From Pseudohalioglobus sediminis (GTDB taxonomy: Bacteria; Pseudomonadota; Gammaproteobacteria; Pseudomonadales; Halieaceae): 64,000 nucleotides of DNA. Both the position numbers and the translations under genes were made by a program. The stretch lies in NCBI RefSeq assembly GCF_008370495.1, contig NZ_VTUX01000002.1, forward strand, positions 62,001 through 126,000, written 5' to 3'. Each line of letters starts with the position of its first letter. The first letter of the stretch is position 1. Positions 1-9,944 of this stretch are shown piece after piece. The notes under the pieces are model-generated. The model made no database searches and had not been told where the DNA came from. It saw only the letters and a list, made by a program, of their open reading frames with translations.

Positions 1-2
1 AC

Positions 3-881
<879 letters not shown>

Positions 882-903
882 AACGGCGTTAGCGAGGCCC
901 AGC

Positions 904-2283
904 ATGCAATACCTGCCCATTTGTCTGAAACTCCATGGAGCGCCGGTTTTACTGGTGGGCGCGGGTACGGTGGCAACGCGCAAGGCGCGCTTGCTGCTGC
1001 GCGCCGGAGCAGATGTCACCGCAGTTGCGCCGGAGGCCTGCGCAGAGCTGCAGGCACTGCTGCAGGAGCATGGCGGGCATTGGCGACAGGGGTGCTACGA
1101 CACAGCCGACCTCGAGGGCAAAACACTGGTGGTCGCCGCCACACCGGTGGCTGAAGTCAATTATCGCGTTTATGAAGATGCCTGCGCCCTGGGAGTGCCG
1201 GTCAATGTCGTGGATGCGCCGGCGTATTGTAATTTTATATTCCCTTCCATTGTCGACCGCGATCCACTGGTAGTCGCCATCAGTAGCAGCGGCAGCAGTC
1301 CGGTTCTGGCGCGCCAGTTACGCCATCGCATAGACGCCATGTTGCCGGCGGCACTGGGACGCCTGGCGGCCTTTGCAGGCGGCCTGCGCGATCGTGTTAA
1401 ACAGGCCATCCCGGATGAGTCGGCCCGGCGCCTGTTCTGGGAAAAGTTGTTGCAGGGTGCGGTTGCCGAACAGGTGCTGGCCGGTAACGAGGCGCGAGCT
1501 GAGGCCTTGTTCGACGAGGCGATCGCGAGCGGGGCGAAGCAGTCGCAGGGCGAGGTCTACCTTATCGGGGCCGGCCCCGGTGACCCCGACCTGATGACAT
1601 TCAAGGCCGCACGTTTGTTGCAGAGCGCCGACGTGGTGCTGTATGACCGCCTGGTATCGACGCCGATAGTGGACATGGCGAGGCGCGATGCACAGCGCAT
1701 TTATGTCGGCAAGCGCAGGGGCGACCACGCGGTACCCCAGGGGCAGATCAACCAGCAGTTGCTGGACCTGGCCAGGGAGGGCAAGCGCGTTGTGCGCCTC
1801 AAGGGTGGGGACCCTTTCGTGTTCGGGCGCGGAGGTGAGGAAATCGAATTACTGGCCCGGCATGGCGTGCCTTTCCAGGTAGTGCCCGGTATTACCGCGG
1901 CTAATGCGGCTGCATGCTATGCCGGTATCCCGCTGACACACCGCGATTACGCCCAGTCAGTACGCTTCGTTGCCGGCCACCTGAAAGACAACAGCAGCAA
2001 CCTGGACTGGGGCGGCATGCAGTCTGAGTCAGAGACGCTGGTTTTCTATATGGGGCTGGTTGGATTGCCGGTGATCTGTGAACAGTTGCGGGCGCACGGC
2101 CGGCGACCGGACACGCCGATGGCGCTGGTGGAGAGGGCAACCCGCGAAGAGCAACGGGTGCTGACTGGCACACTGGCCACGATGGTGGATATCGTCGCCA
2201 GCGAAAACCCACAGGCGCCCACGCTGATAATCGTCGGCGATGTCGTGACCCTGCACCCGCAGTTGCGCTGGTACGGGGAGTAG
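904..2283 (+). CDS. cysG: Siroheme synthase (trifunctional CysG)
   Basis: Makes siroheme, the cofactor of sulfite and nitrite reductases, from uroporphyrinogen III. The N-terminal half (about 1-200) is the NAD-dependent precorrin-2 dehydrogenase/ferrochelatase module with a Rossmann motif VGAGTVATRKARLLL. The C-terminal half (about 217-459) is the SAM uroporphyrinogen methyltransferase, starting YLIGAGPGDPDLMT and containing LKGGDPFVFGRGGEE. At 459 residues it matches the usual CysG length. The ATG at 904 is chosen because MQYLPI fits the family start; an in-frame TTG at 853 would overlap serS. It lies just downstream of serS, probably co-transcribed. Confidence 0.96.
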   Translation: MQYLPICLKLHGAPVLLVGAGTVATRKARLLLRAGADVTAVAPEACAELQALLQEHGGHWRQGCYDTADLEGKTLVVAATPVAEVNYRVYEDACALGVPVNVVDAPAYCNFIFPSIVDRDPLVVAISSSGSSPVLARQLRHRIDAMLPAALGRLAAFAGGLRDRVKQAIPDESARRLFWEKLLQGAVAEQVLAGNEARAEALFDEAIASGAKQSQGEVYLIGAGPGDPDLMTFKAARLLQSADVVLYDRLVSTPIVDMARRDAQRIYVGKRRGDHAVPQGQINQQLLDLAREGKRVVRLKGGDPFVFGRGGEEIELLARHGVPFQVVPGITAANAAACYAGIPLTHRDYAQSVRFVAGHLKDNSSNLDWGGMQSESETLVFYMGLVGLPVICEQLRAHGRRPDTPMALVERATREEQRVLTGTLATMVDIVASENPQAPTLIIVGDVVTLHPQLRWYGE

Positions 2284-2305
2284 CGCCAGGCCTCGCTCTG
2301 CAGGG

Positions 2306-4417
2306 TTACTCCTTCTCGCCGGCGTTGAGTGCGAAGCGCTGCTGTTTCAGGACCAGTGCGTCCACCAGCACATTACCGGCCTCGCTGAGCAGTACATCCG
2401 GCTCGTCATCTTCCTCCTCCTCGCTGGCGAGGTCAGCGCCATCACCTTCAGCCTCGACGTCTTCTTCATCTTCCTCGAGTGACGCCAGCGGTTCCTCACC
2501 CTTGGCTTTGCGGCGCTTGTTCTCTATTTCCAGGGCCCTGTCTTTCTGGCTGTCGCGCAGTGCGAGCCGGGCTTTTTCGTTCAGCGGCAATTTTTCCAGT
2601 TTGCGGGTTTCGGCAGCCAGCGCTATGCGGTCCTGCAGGTAGATGAAATCAGGGTTGCTGAGACTGCGCTCCTCAAACAGTTCGGTCACGTGGGGCAGCA
2701 CTGTGCTCAGGTCGTCATACCGACGGTGGCGAACCGAGTTGATCTGGTCCCAGTTCAAAGCGTGCTCCAGCGCGCTCTCGCCGATTTCCTCGGTATCGAA
2801 CATGGTGGGGAACTCGATGTCGGGCACCACGCCCCGGTGCTGCGTGCTGTCACCGGATATCCGGTAGAACTTGCTCTCGGTAATTTTCAGTTGGCCTTCG
2901 GTAAGCGGGGTCAGGGTTTGCACCGTGCCCTTGCCGAAAGAGCGGTCACCGACAATGATTCCGCGCTCATAGTCCTGGATGGCACCGGCGAAAATTTCCG
3001 ACGCCGAGGCGCTGAGGCGGTTGATAAGCACCACCAGGGGGCCCTGGTAATAGTCGCCCTTGAGGCGTTTGCCGTCGCGCCAGACACGGCGCGAGGAGTG
3101 GCGTATCTGCACTGTGGGCCCGTATTCGATAAACAGGCCGGTCAATTCGTTGGCCTCCTGCAGAGAGCCGCCGCCGTTATTGCGCAGGTCGATAACCAGG
3201 CCGTCGATATTCTCATCCTGCAATTCGGTGAGCAGGCGTTTGACGTCACGCGTGGTGCTCTTGTAGTCCTTGTCTCCACGGCGCATGGCCTCGAAGTCGA
3301 TATAGAAAGCGGGAATATCGATCACCCCGACCTTCAGCGTCTGTTCACCGTTGGGAATCTCCAGGATCTCTTTCTGCGCCGATTGCTCTTCCAGCTTGAC
3401 TTCATTGCGCACGATGGCGAAGCGCTTGCGCTCATCCGTAGCCTTGGATTTTGCCGGGATGACTTCCAGGCGCACTGTTGAGCCTTTGGGGCCCCGAACC
3501 AGTTCCACCACTTCGTCCAGTCTCCAGCCGATCACATCCACCATTTCGCCGTCGTCACCCTGGCCGACAGCGACGATGCGGTCAGAGGGTTGCAATTCAC
3601 CTTGTTTGTCCGCTGGACCTTTGGGGACCAGGCGCACGACCTTGGTGTATTCGTCTTCCGCCTGCAGCACAGCGCCGATGCCCTCCAGCGACAGGCTCAT
3701 ATTGATGTTGAAATTCTCCGATCGCCGTGGCGAGAAGTAATTGGTGTGCGGGTCATAGAGCTCGGTCAGGGCATTGGCGTAAATCTGGAAAACGTCCTGG
3801 CTGTTGTATTGGGCGACGCGCTTGAGCTGGTTGCTGTAGCGGCGCGACAGGGTCTCCGGTATCTCCTCCGCCGGTTTGTCGGCGAGGCGGAGACTGAGCA
3901 CCTGGTTCTTCAGGTGTTTGCGCCAGCGCTCATCCAGTTCGGCGTTGTCTTTGGCCCACTGGCGGTCATCGGTATTGAGTTCGTAGTATTCGTCAGCGGT
4001 GAAATCCATGGCCGCAATGGTTTCCGGCAGCGATTCCAGTACCGTTTCCAGCCGGGCCTGTAAGCGCTCCTGGAAACGGTTGAAGATGGTGAAACCGGCG
4101 TCGAGGTTACCCTCGGGCAATTGTTCGTCCATTACCGAGCGATAGCGCTCGAAATCGGCAATGTCAGCAGCGGTGAAGAACATTTTGCTGCCGTCGAGGC
4201 TACTGATATAGGCGTCGAGGTGCTGGGAGGAGAGGGTGTCGTCATAACGCAGCTTGGCGTAATGGCGTTCCTCGAGTTGATCGATCAGTTCGATAATCGT
4301 GTCGCGCTGTGTATCCGAATATTCTATCAGCGCGGAGGCAGGCAGGGCGATCGCGCCAAGTACAAGAGTCAGGGTAACGCGGCGGCATGCGGCCTTGATG
4401 AAACGAAAGCTTTGCAA
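2306..4417 (-). CDS. prc: Carboxy-terminal (tail-specific) periplasmic protease
   Basis: Degrades periplasmic proteins from non-polar C-termini and processes murein-associated targets. Order: N-terminal hydrophobic export segment (about 12-30), helical N-terminal domain, PDZ domain (about 240-325), S41 peptidase domain (about 360-540) and a helical C-terminal domain. The catalytic dyad is readable as Ser471 in LSASASEIF and Lys496 in SFGKGTVQ, 25 residues apart as in E. coli Prc. Length 703 is close to the usual 660-690. A strongly acidic, low-complexity stretch occupies about residues 645-675. It converges on cysG with 22 bases between stops. Confidence 0.96.
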   Translation of the reverse strand: MQSFRFIKAACRRVTLTLVLGAIALPASALIEYSDTQRDTIIELIDQLEERHYAKLRYDDTLSSQHLDAYISSLDGSKMFFTAADIADFERYRSVMDEQLPEGNLDAGFTIFNRFQERLQARLETVLESLPETIAAMDFTADEYYELNTDDRQWAKDNAELDERWRKHLKNQVLSLRLADKPAEEIPETLSRRYSNQLKRVAQYNSQDVFQIYANALTELYDPHTNYFSPRRSENFNINMSLSLEGIGAVLQAEDEYTKVVRLVPKGPADKQGELQPSDRIVAVGQGDDGEMVDVIGWRLDEVVELVRGPKGSTVRLEVIPAKSKATDERKRFAIVRNEVKLEEQSAQKEILEIPNGEQTLKVGVIDIPAFYIDFEAMRRGDKDYKSTTRDVKRLLTELQDENIDGLVIDLRNNGGGSLQEANELTGLFIEYGPTVQIRHSSRRVWRDGKRLKGDYYQGPLVVLINRLSASASEIFAGAIQDYERGIIVGDRSFGKGTVQTLTPLTEGQLKITESKFYRISGDSTQHRGVVPDIEFPTMFDTEEIGESALEHALNWDQINSVRHRRYDDLSTVLPHVTELFEERSLSNPDFIYLQDRIALAAETRKLEKLPLNEKARLALRDSQKDRALEIENKRRKAKGEEPLASLEEDEEDVEAEGDGADLASEEEEDDEPDVLLSEAGNVLVDALVLKQQRFALNAGEKE

Positions 4418-4743
4418 AATGGTATCTACCAGACAGAGTGATGAATGCAGTGGGTAAGTGTAACGCGGCTCACCGCCGGTTCAAGGCGGGAACATGCATT
4501 TATTCAGATACACGAACCCATAAAAAGTTCACTGGCGACAGAGCAGGCATGGCCTCTGCCTGCGGGCAGCAACCCAAAACGAGAATTAAATATAATAACT
4601 AATAAAAACATATAGATGAAGAAGTAATCTAAAGCTAATTCTATTTTAGGCTCACGGCTGAAGCCGCCTGGAGGAGCGCATTGCAGCCGTGACGCCGGCC
4701 GCCGGCAGGGGCGAGTTCCCCCCGGCCACCCTGTGGGAGACGG
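4418..4743. other. Gene-free stretch upstream of prc with an AT-rich tract
   Basis: No convincing gene is seen. The stretch lies between the end of the hotdog-like gene and the start of prc, both on the minus strand. Bases about 4575-4655 are markedly AT-rich against GC-rich surroundings and are a likely place for the prc promoter. A perfect 7-base inverted repeat, GCAGGCA at 4543-4549 and TGCCTGC at 4557-4563 with a 7-base loop, sits on the prc-proximal side of this tract. It has no adjoining T-run, so it is not a clear terminator. Confidence 0.5.
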
Positions 4744-5454
4744 TCAGCGCTTGTCCAGTAGTATCCAGGTGGAGCGCGCGCGGGCCAGCACCACGCCATC
4801 GCCAGTGGCGATCGCGGTGCCGGCATACAGCTTGCGCCCAACCTCCCCGAGGGGCCAGGAATAGACGACCAGTTCCTGGTCTCCCGGCACCGGCGCCAGC
4901 CGTTCCCCCTCGAGTTCACCCAGCACCGCATGCAGCAGGCGCTCGCCGGCGGCCGCGAAATAGCCCGGACAGTCCAGGGCGCTCCAGACTATCTCGGGGC
5001 GCACCTCGCCGTCTTCGTTGAGCACGTCTGCTGTTGGTCGCCAGGGGCAGGCGAGCAGATCCCAGTTGCCTACCGGACCGGGGAACAACTGGAGGCCGTC
5101 TTCCTCGGGCCGGTTCGGGCCGCAGACGAAACAGGTGCCAAAAACGTGCTGCTCGTAGCATGGGAACCGCGCCCGGGCAGAGCGAGCGGTGTCCAGGCCA
5201 GGCGCTGGCGGCACGTCCAGTTGTAATTCGCAGGGCGCGCCGTTGGCGACCAGGATGCCGTCCTCACGCAGGGCGACCGAGCCGTCGCTGTTGCATTCGA
5301 GTGCCAGCGGGGTATCCAGCGGGGGCGGGATGTGCAGGCGCACGCGGGCCGCACCGGCTATATGGTTGGCAATGATGCCGCAACTGTAACCGCCATTGCC
5401 GGAAGTGGGTGGGCCGTTGAAGCGCTGCGGAATGCTCAGGAATTCACTGGACAT
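4744..5454 (-). CDS. Hotdog/thioesterase-like protein of unknown substrate
   Basis: I do not recognise a named gene. The 236-residue protein begins with RFNGPPTSGNGGYSCG and has a second conserved-looking block FGTCFVCGPNRPEEDGLQLF, followed by EIVWSALDCPGY and a C-terminal strand LARARSTWILLD. This layout resembles double-hotdog acyl-CoA thioesterase-like proteins found near acyl-CoA genes; the fold is inferred, not shown. No signal peptide is visible. The ATG at 5454 is followed by MSSEFLSIPQRF. It is divergent from the gamma-glutamyltransferase gene, with about 195 bases between. Confidence 0.6.
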   Translation of the reverse strand: MSSEFLSIPQRFNGPPTSGNGGYSCGIIANHIAGAARVRLHIPPPLDTPLALECNSDGSVALREDGILVANGAPCELQLDVPPAPGLDTARSARARFPCYEQHVFGTCFVCGPNRPEEDGLQLFPGPVGNWDLLACPWRPTADVLNEDGEVRPEIVWSALDCPGYFAAAGERLLHAVLGELEGERLAPVPGDQELVVYSWPLGEVGRKLYAGTAIATGDGVVLARARSTWILLDKR

Positions 5455-5649
5455 GATGCGGGTTCCTTGAAGTCGTATTACTCCCCACGGGGAGGCCAGC
5501 GTCGAAACTGGCTCAGTGTTGTGTATCCCCAGTGTAACGTGTGCGACACGATCGGCGCAGCACCGCTTTCAAGCAAGTAACTACTGCCACGGTGCACAGA
5601 GGCTGACTCTCTGTTTTAATGGGCGCTTTCAATACCTTAGAACATACCT

Positions 5650-7413
5650 ATGCACGCCTGTCGAATCGCAATCTCTGTATCGCTCACCCTGGCCATATTC
5701 CTGGTCACTACCGGGTGCTCTTCAGCACCGGATACGCCGAAGGAGGAGGCCGGCAGGTCGGCCTGGACTGCTGGTGCAATGGCAACTGCGGCGAACCCGC
5801 ATGCCGTGGAGGCAGCCATGGCTATGTTGCGTGCCGGTGGCCATGCCGTCGATGCAGCGATCGCCGCCCATGCCGTGTTGGGGCTCGTCGAGCCGCAGAG
5901 CTCCGGACTCGGTGGTGGCGCTTTCATGCTGGTATACGAGCGCGAAGACGGGCAGATGGTGTTTCACGACGGCAGGGAGATAGCGCCCGCCGGTGCCACC
6001 GTGGACATGTTCATGCGCGACGGGAAAGTCATGGGCTTCCTGGACGCCTGGCAAAGTGGCAAGTCGATCGGTGTACCCGGGGTGGTCGCCCTGTATGAAG
6101 ACACGCACCGTCGTTACGGTAAATTGCCCTGGGCAAGCCTGTTCCAGCCAGCTATCGACCTTGCCCGGGAGGGCTTTGTGGTCTCGCCGCGGATGGCCAA
6201 CTTCCTGCCGCGGGTAGCAGAACTTGGACGGCTGGATGAAAACCCCGGAGCGGCGGACTATTTTTACCCCGATGGTGTACCCCTGCAAGCGGGCCAGCAC
6301 CTGCAGAACCCGGAGTACGCAGACACACTCACTCGCATTGCGCGTGAGGGCAGCAGTGCCTTCTACAGTGGTGAGATCGCCCGCGCCATTGCCGAGCAGG
6401 CGCAGGCCGGGCCGGAGCCGGGTACATTAACGGTGGAGGATATCGCCGCCTATCGCACCCGGGAACGTAAAGTGCTGTGCCGCCCGTTCCGGGACAACCG
6501 CGTCTGCGCCCCGGTAGCGCCTTCCTCGGCGACAGCGCAGTTGATGATGTTGTCGCTCTACGATGCCTTCACCGACCAAAACAGTGACAGGAACACCCAG
6601 CTTCGCGCCATGGTGGATGCCCAGCGTCTCGCCTATGCGGACCGCGATCACTACTACGGTGACCCGGATTTCGTGTCCGTGCCACTACAGCCTCTGCTTG
6701 CCCCCGACTATTTGCGCCAGCGCGCAGCGCAACGTTTTGCGCCGGACGCGCTGCCCCGCCACGGCAACCCCTTTGCAGCAGGGCAGCAGGCGGCTCAGCA
6801 GCTTCTGTGGGGTGCAGATACGACAGAGGAGGTGGCCGGGACTTCGCACCTGTCCATCGTTGATGCCGAGGGGAACGCGGTTTCCATGACCGCAACGGTA
6901 GAGGCGCCCTTCGGTTCCGGGCGCTGGGTTGCCGGCTTCCTGCTGAACAATGAAATGACCGACTTTGCGCGGGAATACACACCGGGCGAGGCACCGCAGG
7001 CCAATGCCGTGGCGCCGCGCAAGCGGCCGCGCTCGTCAATGTCGCCGATAATCGTGTTCGACGCCAAGGACGAATTGCGCATGGTGACCGGCTCGCCAGG
7101 GGGCAACTCTATCCCGGCGTACGTGTTCAAGTCACTGGTGGCGGTGCTCGACTGGAATATGACGCCGCAGGAGGCCGCGGACTATCCCAATATCGTGGCG
7201 CGCGGCAAGGACGTGCGCGTGGAAGTCAGCGTGGCACCCGGCCAGGAGATCGCCGATCTCCTCGAACAGGCGGGCTACAGTGTGCAGCAGCGCGAGGGAG
7301 AGAACTCCGGCCTGCACCTGATTGTGGTTGCCGACGGTCAGCTGAGCGGTGCCGCGGATTCTCGGCGCGAGGGCACTGTCGGTACGCTACCCGCGCCGCA
7401 GCAAGCCCGCTAG
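5650..7413 (+). CDS. ggt: Gamma-glutamyltransferase, predicted lipoprotein
   Basis: Hydrolyses or transfers the gamma-glutamyl group of glutathione and related peptides outside the cytoplasm. The N-terminus is a lipoprotein signal ending in LVTTGC, so Cys23 would be lipidated and the enzyme membrane-tethered rather than free in the periplasm. The autoprocessing nucleophile is Thr398 in EVAGTSHLS, dividing a large subunit from a small one. Downstream FGSGRWVAGFLLNNEMTDF and GSPGGNSIP match the small-subunit active site. At 587 residues it is a normal GGT length. Its stop overlaps the convergent crotonase stop by four bases. Confidence 0.93.
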   Translation: MHACRIAISVSLTLAIFLVTTGCSSAPDTPKEEAGRSAWTAGAMATAANPHAVEAAMAMLRAGGHAVDAAIAAHAVLGLVEPQSSGLGGGAFMLVYEREDGQMVFHDGREIAPAGATVDMFMRDGKVMGFLDAWQSGKSIGVPGVVALYEDTHRRYGKLPWASLFQPAIDLAREGFVVSPRMANFLPRVAELGRLDENPGAADYFYPDGVPLQAGQHLQNPEYADTLTRIAREGSSAFYSGEIARAIAEQAQAGPEPGTLTVEDIAAYRTRERKVLCRPFRDNRVCAPVAPSSATAQLMMLSLYDAFTDQNSDRNTQLRAMVDAQRLAYADRDHYYGDPDFVSVPLQPLLAPDYLRQRAAQRFAPDALPRHGNPFAAGQQAAQQLLWGADTTEEVAGTSHLSIVDAEGNAVSMTATVEAPFGSGRWVAGFLLNNEMTDFAREYTPGEAPQANAVAPRKRPRSSMSPIIVFDAKDELRMVTGSPGGNSIPAYVFKSLVAVLDWNMTPQEAADYPNIVARGKDVRVEVSVAPGQEIADLLEQAGYSVQQREGENSGLHLIVVADGQLSGAADSRREGTVGTLPAPQQAR

Positions 7414-8174
7414 CCGACCCGGTTACGTATATACGCTTCCCGCGCGGCGTCGCACTCGGCATCGGCCAGCGCGGCAATCAAGCTGTCTGCATCGGACCAG
7501 GCGCGATCAGTGCCTACCATATTGGCGGTCACGGCATTGGTGTGACGCTTGGTGGCGAACACCGGGATAGCGGGCTTGGCGGCAATGGCTGCGGCCATTT
7601 CGTGGGCGGCATCCTGTAACTCAGACTCATCGACGACGCGGTTCAGGAAACCGGCTGACTGGGCCTCGCCTGCATCGAATTCACGACAGGTGATCACCAG
7701 TTCCTTGGTCAGCGCCGGGCCGATCTCCCGCACCAGTCGAGGTATACCGCCCCAGGCCAGCGGAATGCCGAGGTCGACTTCGGGGATTGAAAAGCGTGCA
7801 GAGGTGGTAGCCAGGCGTAAGTCGCAGGCTGCGGCAACGACAAGCCCTCCGCCCACGCACCAGCCGTGCACTGCGGCGATAGCTATAGCGCGCATGTTTT
7901 CCAGGGCCTCCGCCATGCGCCGGCCGGCGTCGGCGGCCTGCCTGAGCGCACTGTCACCGAGCGTGGGGAAGCCCTGCAGGTCAGCGCCTGCTGAAAAAGC
8001 GCGACCGCGTCCGGCTACAATCACTGCGCGTATTTCGCTGTTGGCGTCAAATTGCCTGGCGGCATCAGCCAGTTCCTCGAGCAGTTGGGTGGACAGCGCG
8101 TTGAGTCGCTGTGGGCGGTTCAACCAGATGCGCCCAATGGCGCCATCGGTTTCGATCTCGAGCGTTTCGTACAT
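7410..8174 (-). CDS. Enoyl-CoA hydratase/isomerase family protein
   Basis: Crotonase-fold protein of 254 residues expected to act on an acyl-CoA thioester. The oxyanion-hole regions are visible as AFSAGADLQGF and GWCVGGGLVVAAACDL. Both positions equivalent to the paired hydratase glutamates look occupied: Glu in SIPEVDLGI and Glu in LTKELVITC, consistent with true hydratase activity. The ATG at 8174 (MYETLEIETDG) is preferred over an upstream TTG at 8192. It converges on ggt and stands apart from the other acyl-CoA genes in this window, so its pathway is unknown. Confidence 0.88.
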   Translation of the reverse strand: MYETLEIETDGAIGRIWLNRPQRLNALSTQLLEELADAARQFDANSEIRAVIVAGRGRAFSAGADLQGFPTLGDSALRQAADAGRRMAEALENMRAIAIAAVHGWCVGGGLVVAAACDLRLATTSARFSIPEVDLGIPLAWGGIPRLVREIGPALTKELVITCREFDAGEAQSAGFLNRVVDESELQDAAHEMAAAIAAKPAIPVFATKRHTNAVTANMVGTDRAWSDADSLIAALADAECDAAREAYIRNRVG

Positions 8175-8380
8175 GGGGTCGCCTGCCTTCAAGGGTTAAT
8201 ACCGTACACGTTATGTTAACTCCGGCGGCGGCTAATAAGAACCGTGCCAAAACCTGGGCGCTGTGGTTTTCTGTCTGCAGGAAAAAACCGCTGCGGGTGC
8301 TATGCTTATTGCTCGTTCGATCGCGAGCGACAACGGGCCACCGGCCCCGGTTAATACTAGCGTTAACTATGGAGATACAC

Positions 8381-8635
8381 ATGAAAACCGCCTCTCTTAT
8401 ACTGGCACTTGCAGCCGTCGCTGCCGCGCCCCTGGCCTCAGGCCAGGACCTTGGCAAACTCGCTGAATCGGTGGACACCGACAAGGCGATGGAATCGGTT
8501 GACCAGGACAAAATGACCGAGGCCGTGTCTACTGATGGCGTTGATATGAAGAAGGCCTATGACGCAGTGGATAAGGAAAAAGCCGTCGAAGCCGTGGACA
8601 TGGAGAAGGCCAAGGAAGCCCTGACCTCAGACTGA
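8381..8635 (+). CDS. Small exported protein with VDxxKAxEAVD repeats
   Basis: No recognised family. An ATG at 8381 follows GGAG with six bases spacing, giving 84 residues. Residues 1-22 form a clear Sec signal peptide with an Ala-rich core and likely cleavage after ASG. The mature part is almost entirely imperfect repeats of about 8-11 residues built on VD-x-x-K-A-x-E-(A/S)-V, rich in Asp, Glu, Lys and Ala, with no Cys or aromatics apart from one Tyr. It should be highly helical or disordered and periplasmic. It stands alone, followed by a hairpin, so is probably monocistronic. Confidence 0.75.
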   Translation: MKTASLILALAAVAAAPLASGQDLGKLAESVDTDKAMESVDQDKMTEAVSTDGVDMKKAYDAVDKEKAVEAVDMEKAKEALTSD

Positions 8636-8661
8636 TATCGCTTGCCGGTAAATGATGACCG

Positions 8662-8689
8662 CGCCCGCTGGCTCAAGCGCTTGCGGGCG
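8662..8689. terminator. Candidate bidirectional terminator hairpin
   Basis: Arms CGCCCGC (8662-8668) and GCGGGCG (8683-8689) are perfectly complementary and enclose AAGCGCTT, itself self-complementary. The stem is followed by a T-rich TTCCTTTC on the plus strand. It lies between the end of the small repeat-protein gene and the end of the convergent VOC gene, slightly overlapping the latter's stop, so it could serve both. Confidence 0.45.
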
Positions 8690-9098
8690 TTCCTTTCAGT
8701 TCAACCGTGTTGCCCTCGGGGTCGCGAAGGTAGATGGAAGGACCCATCCCCCCGGCGCCGTAACGTGTTGCCGGCTCATCCGCGTCCACTGCATGCCGCT
8801 GCAGGTGATCCAGTATGGCGTCTGCGTCCCAGGGTGCGACGCTGAGGCACACATGATCCATATTCGGCGCGTCATGATCGGGTGCCTTGCCCCCGTCCCG
8901 GCCCAGCGGCCCTGAGACATCGACAATGTCGATTAACGACAGGCCGGCGCGGAGTTGCGCCAGGCCAATGTCACCCGGGCCGCGCTCCAGCCTGCAGCCC
9001 AGCACATCACAATAAAACGCGACCAGCTTTTCCATATCGCGGGCCCGTATCACCACGTGATCGATCAGTTCGATGTTGATGGGGTTTGCCTGTTGCAT
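8673..9098 (-). CDS. VOC superfamily (glyoxalase/bleomycin-resistance fold) protein
   Basis: A 141-residue single-domain protein with the paired beta-alpha-beta-beta-beta layout of vicinal-oxygen-chelate enzymes. Candidate metal ligands are His in ELIDHVVIRARD, His in MDHVCLSV and Glu in DPEGNTVELKG near the C-terminus, the usual H/H/E pattern. No signal peptide is present. The substrate cannot be inferred: relatives include glyoxalases, dioxygenases and resistance proteins. The ATG at 9098 is the only good start. Its neighbours give no pathway context. Confidence 0.85.
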   Translation of the reverse strand: MQQANPINIELIDHVVIRARDMEKLVAFYCDVLGCRLERGPGDIGLAQLRAGLSLIDIVDVSGPLGRDGGKAPDHDAPNMDHVCLSVAPWDADAILDHLQRHAVDADEPATRYGAGGMGPSIYLRDPEGNTVELKGTPASA

Positions 9099-9209
9099 TG
9101 TCGGCGCCTCGACCAGTTGGTGACTTAATGGTAGACCACGTCGTTTGCGTTAGCAGCGGCAATTGCAAGCGCAGGCGACGCACAGCGTAGTGGCAGGAAC
9201 CAGGCCCGG

Positions 9210-9944
9210 TTACATCTTGCGCAACAGTGCCGAGGGCATCAGTTTCATCGCCTGCGCGACCAGCGTCCAGGGCCAGGGGGGTACGTAACGAAATGAAACC
9301 TGCTTCTCAATCAGGTCCACCATGACCCGGGTGCCGGCCGCCGCCGTTACCAGGAAGGGACGGCTGGCGAGGGCGCGGTTGATATCAGTGTCGATATACC
9401 CCGGCGCAAGTTCGGTGACTACAATATTCTGGCCGTGAACCTCACAACGCAGTGCCTCGAGGTATTTGCCCAGTGCAGCCTTGGTGGCGCTGTAGACGCC
9501 GGAATTGGGCATGCCCCGCACCGCGGCCACAGAGGTGATACCGACAAACTGGCCCCTGCCTTGTTCCCGAAACAATTCTATTGCCGCGTCGGCAGTAGCG
9601 ATAGCGCCGGTCAGGTTGACATCGATCATCTGCGCCATCTGTTGAAACTTGCCTTCGCCAGCTCGCGCCGGCTCACCGAGCCCTGCGTTGGCCACCACGA
9701 TATCCAAACCACCCAGTGCCGCAGCGGCCTCACGCAGGACGACTGGCACCCTGTCGAATTGCGATACATCCAGTTCGCAGATGATAACTTGCGGGGAACT
9801 CGCCTCCAGCTCTGTCTTCAGCTCAATCAGGTCCTCCTGCTTGCGTGCGGTCAGTGCCAGTTTGTAGCCACGTTGGGCAAAATGCCTGGCCATACCCTGG
9901 CCAAGTCCCCGCGTGGCTCCGGTAATCAATACAGATTTACTCAT
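9210..9944 (-). CDS. Short-chain dehydrogenase/reductase
   Basis: Classical SDR of 244 residues, NAD(P)-dependent oxidoreductase of unknown substrate. Visible motifs: glycine-rich TGATRGLGQG, NAG in VVANAGLGE, catalytic Ser in GITSVAAV and Tyr-x-x-x-Lys as YSATKAALGKY. The ATG at 9944 (MSKSVLITG) follows AGGGAG at good spacing; the longer open frame upstream is not credible. The C-terminal SFRYVPPWPW resembles membrane-associated SDRs acting on lipids, but this is only suggestive. Confidence 0.9.
   Translation of the reverse strand: MSKSVLITGATRGLGQGMARHFAQRGYKLALTARKQEDLIELKTELEASSPQVIICELDVSQFDRVPVVLREAAAALGGLDIVVANAGLGEPARAGEGKFQQMAQMIDVNLTGAIATADAAIELFREQGRGQFVGITSVAAVRGMPNSGVYSATKAALGKYLEALRCEVHGQNIVVTELAPGYIDTDINRALASRPFLVTAAAGTRVMVDLIEKQVSFRYVPPWPWTLVAQAMKLMPSALLRKM

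Noticed and set aside
2690-3481. Long open frame (263 codons) antisense to prc
   Set aside because: It runs entirely opposite a well-supported protease gene, has no family motifs and reflects the codon bias of GC-rich DNA.
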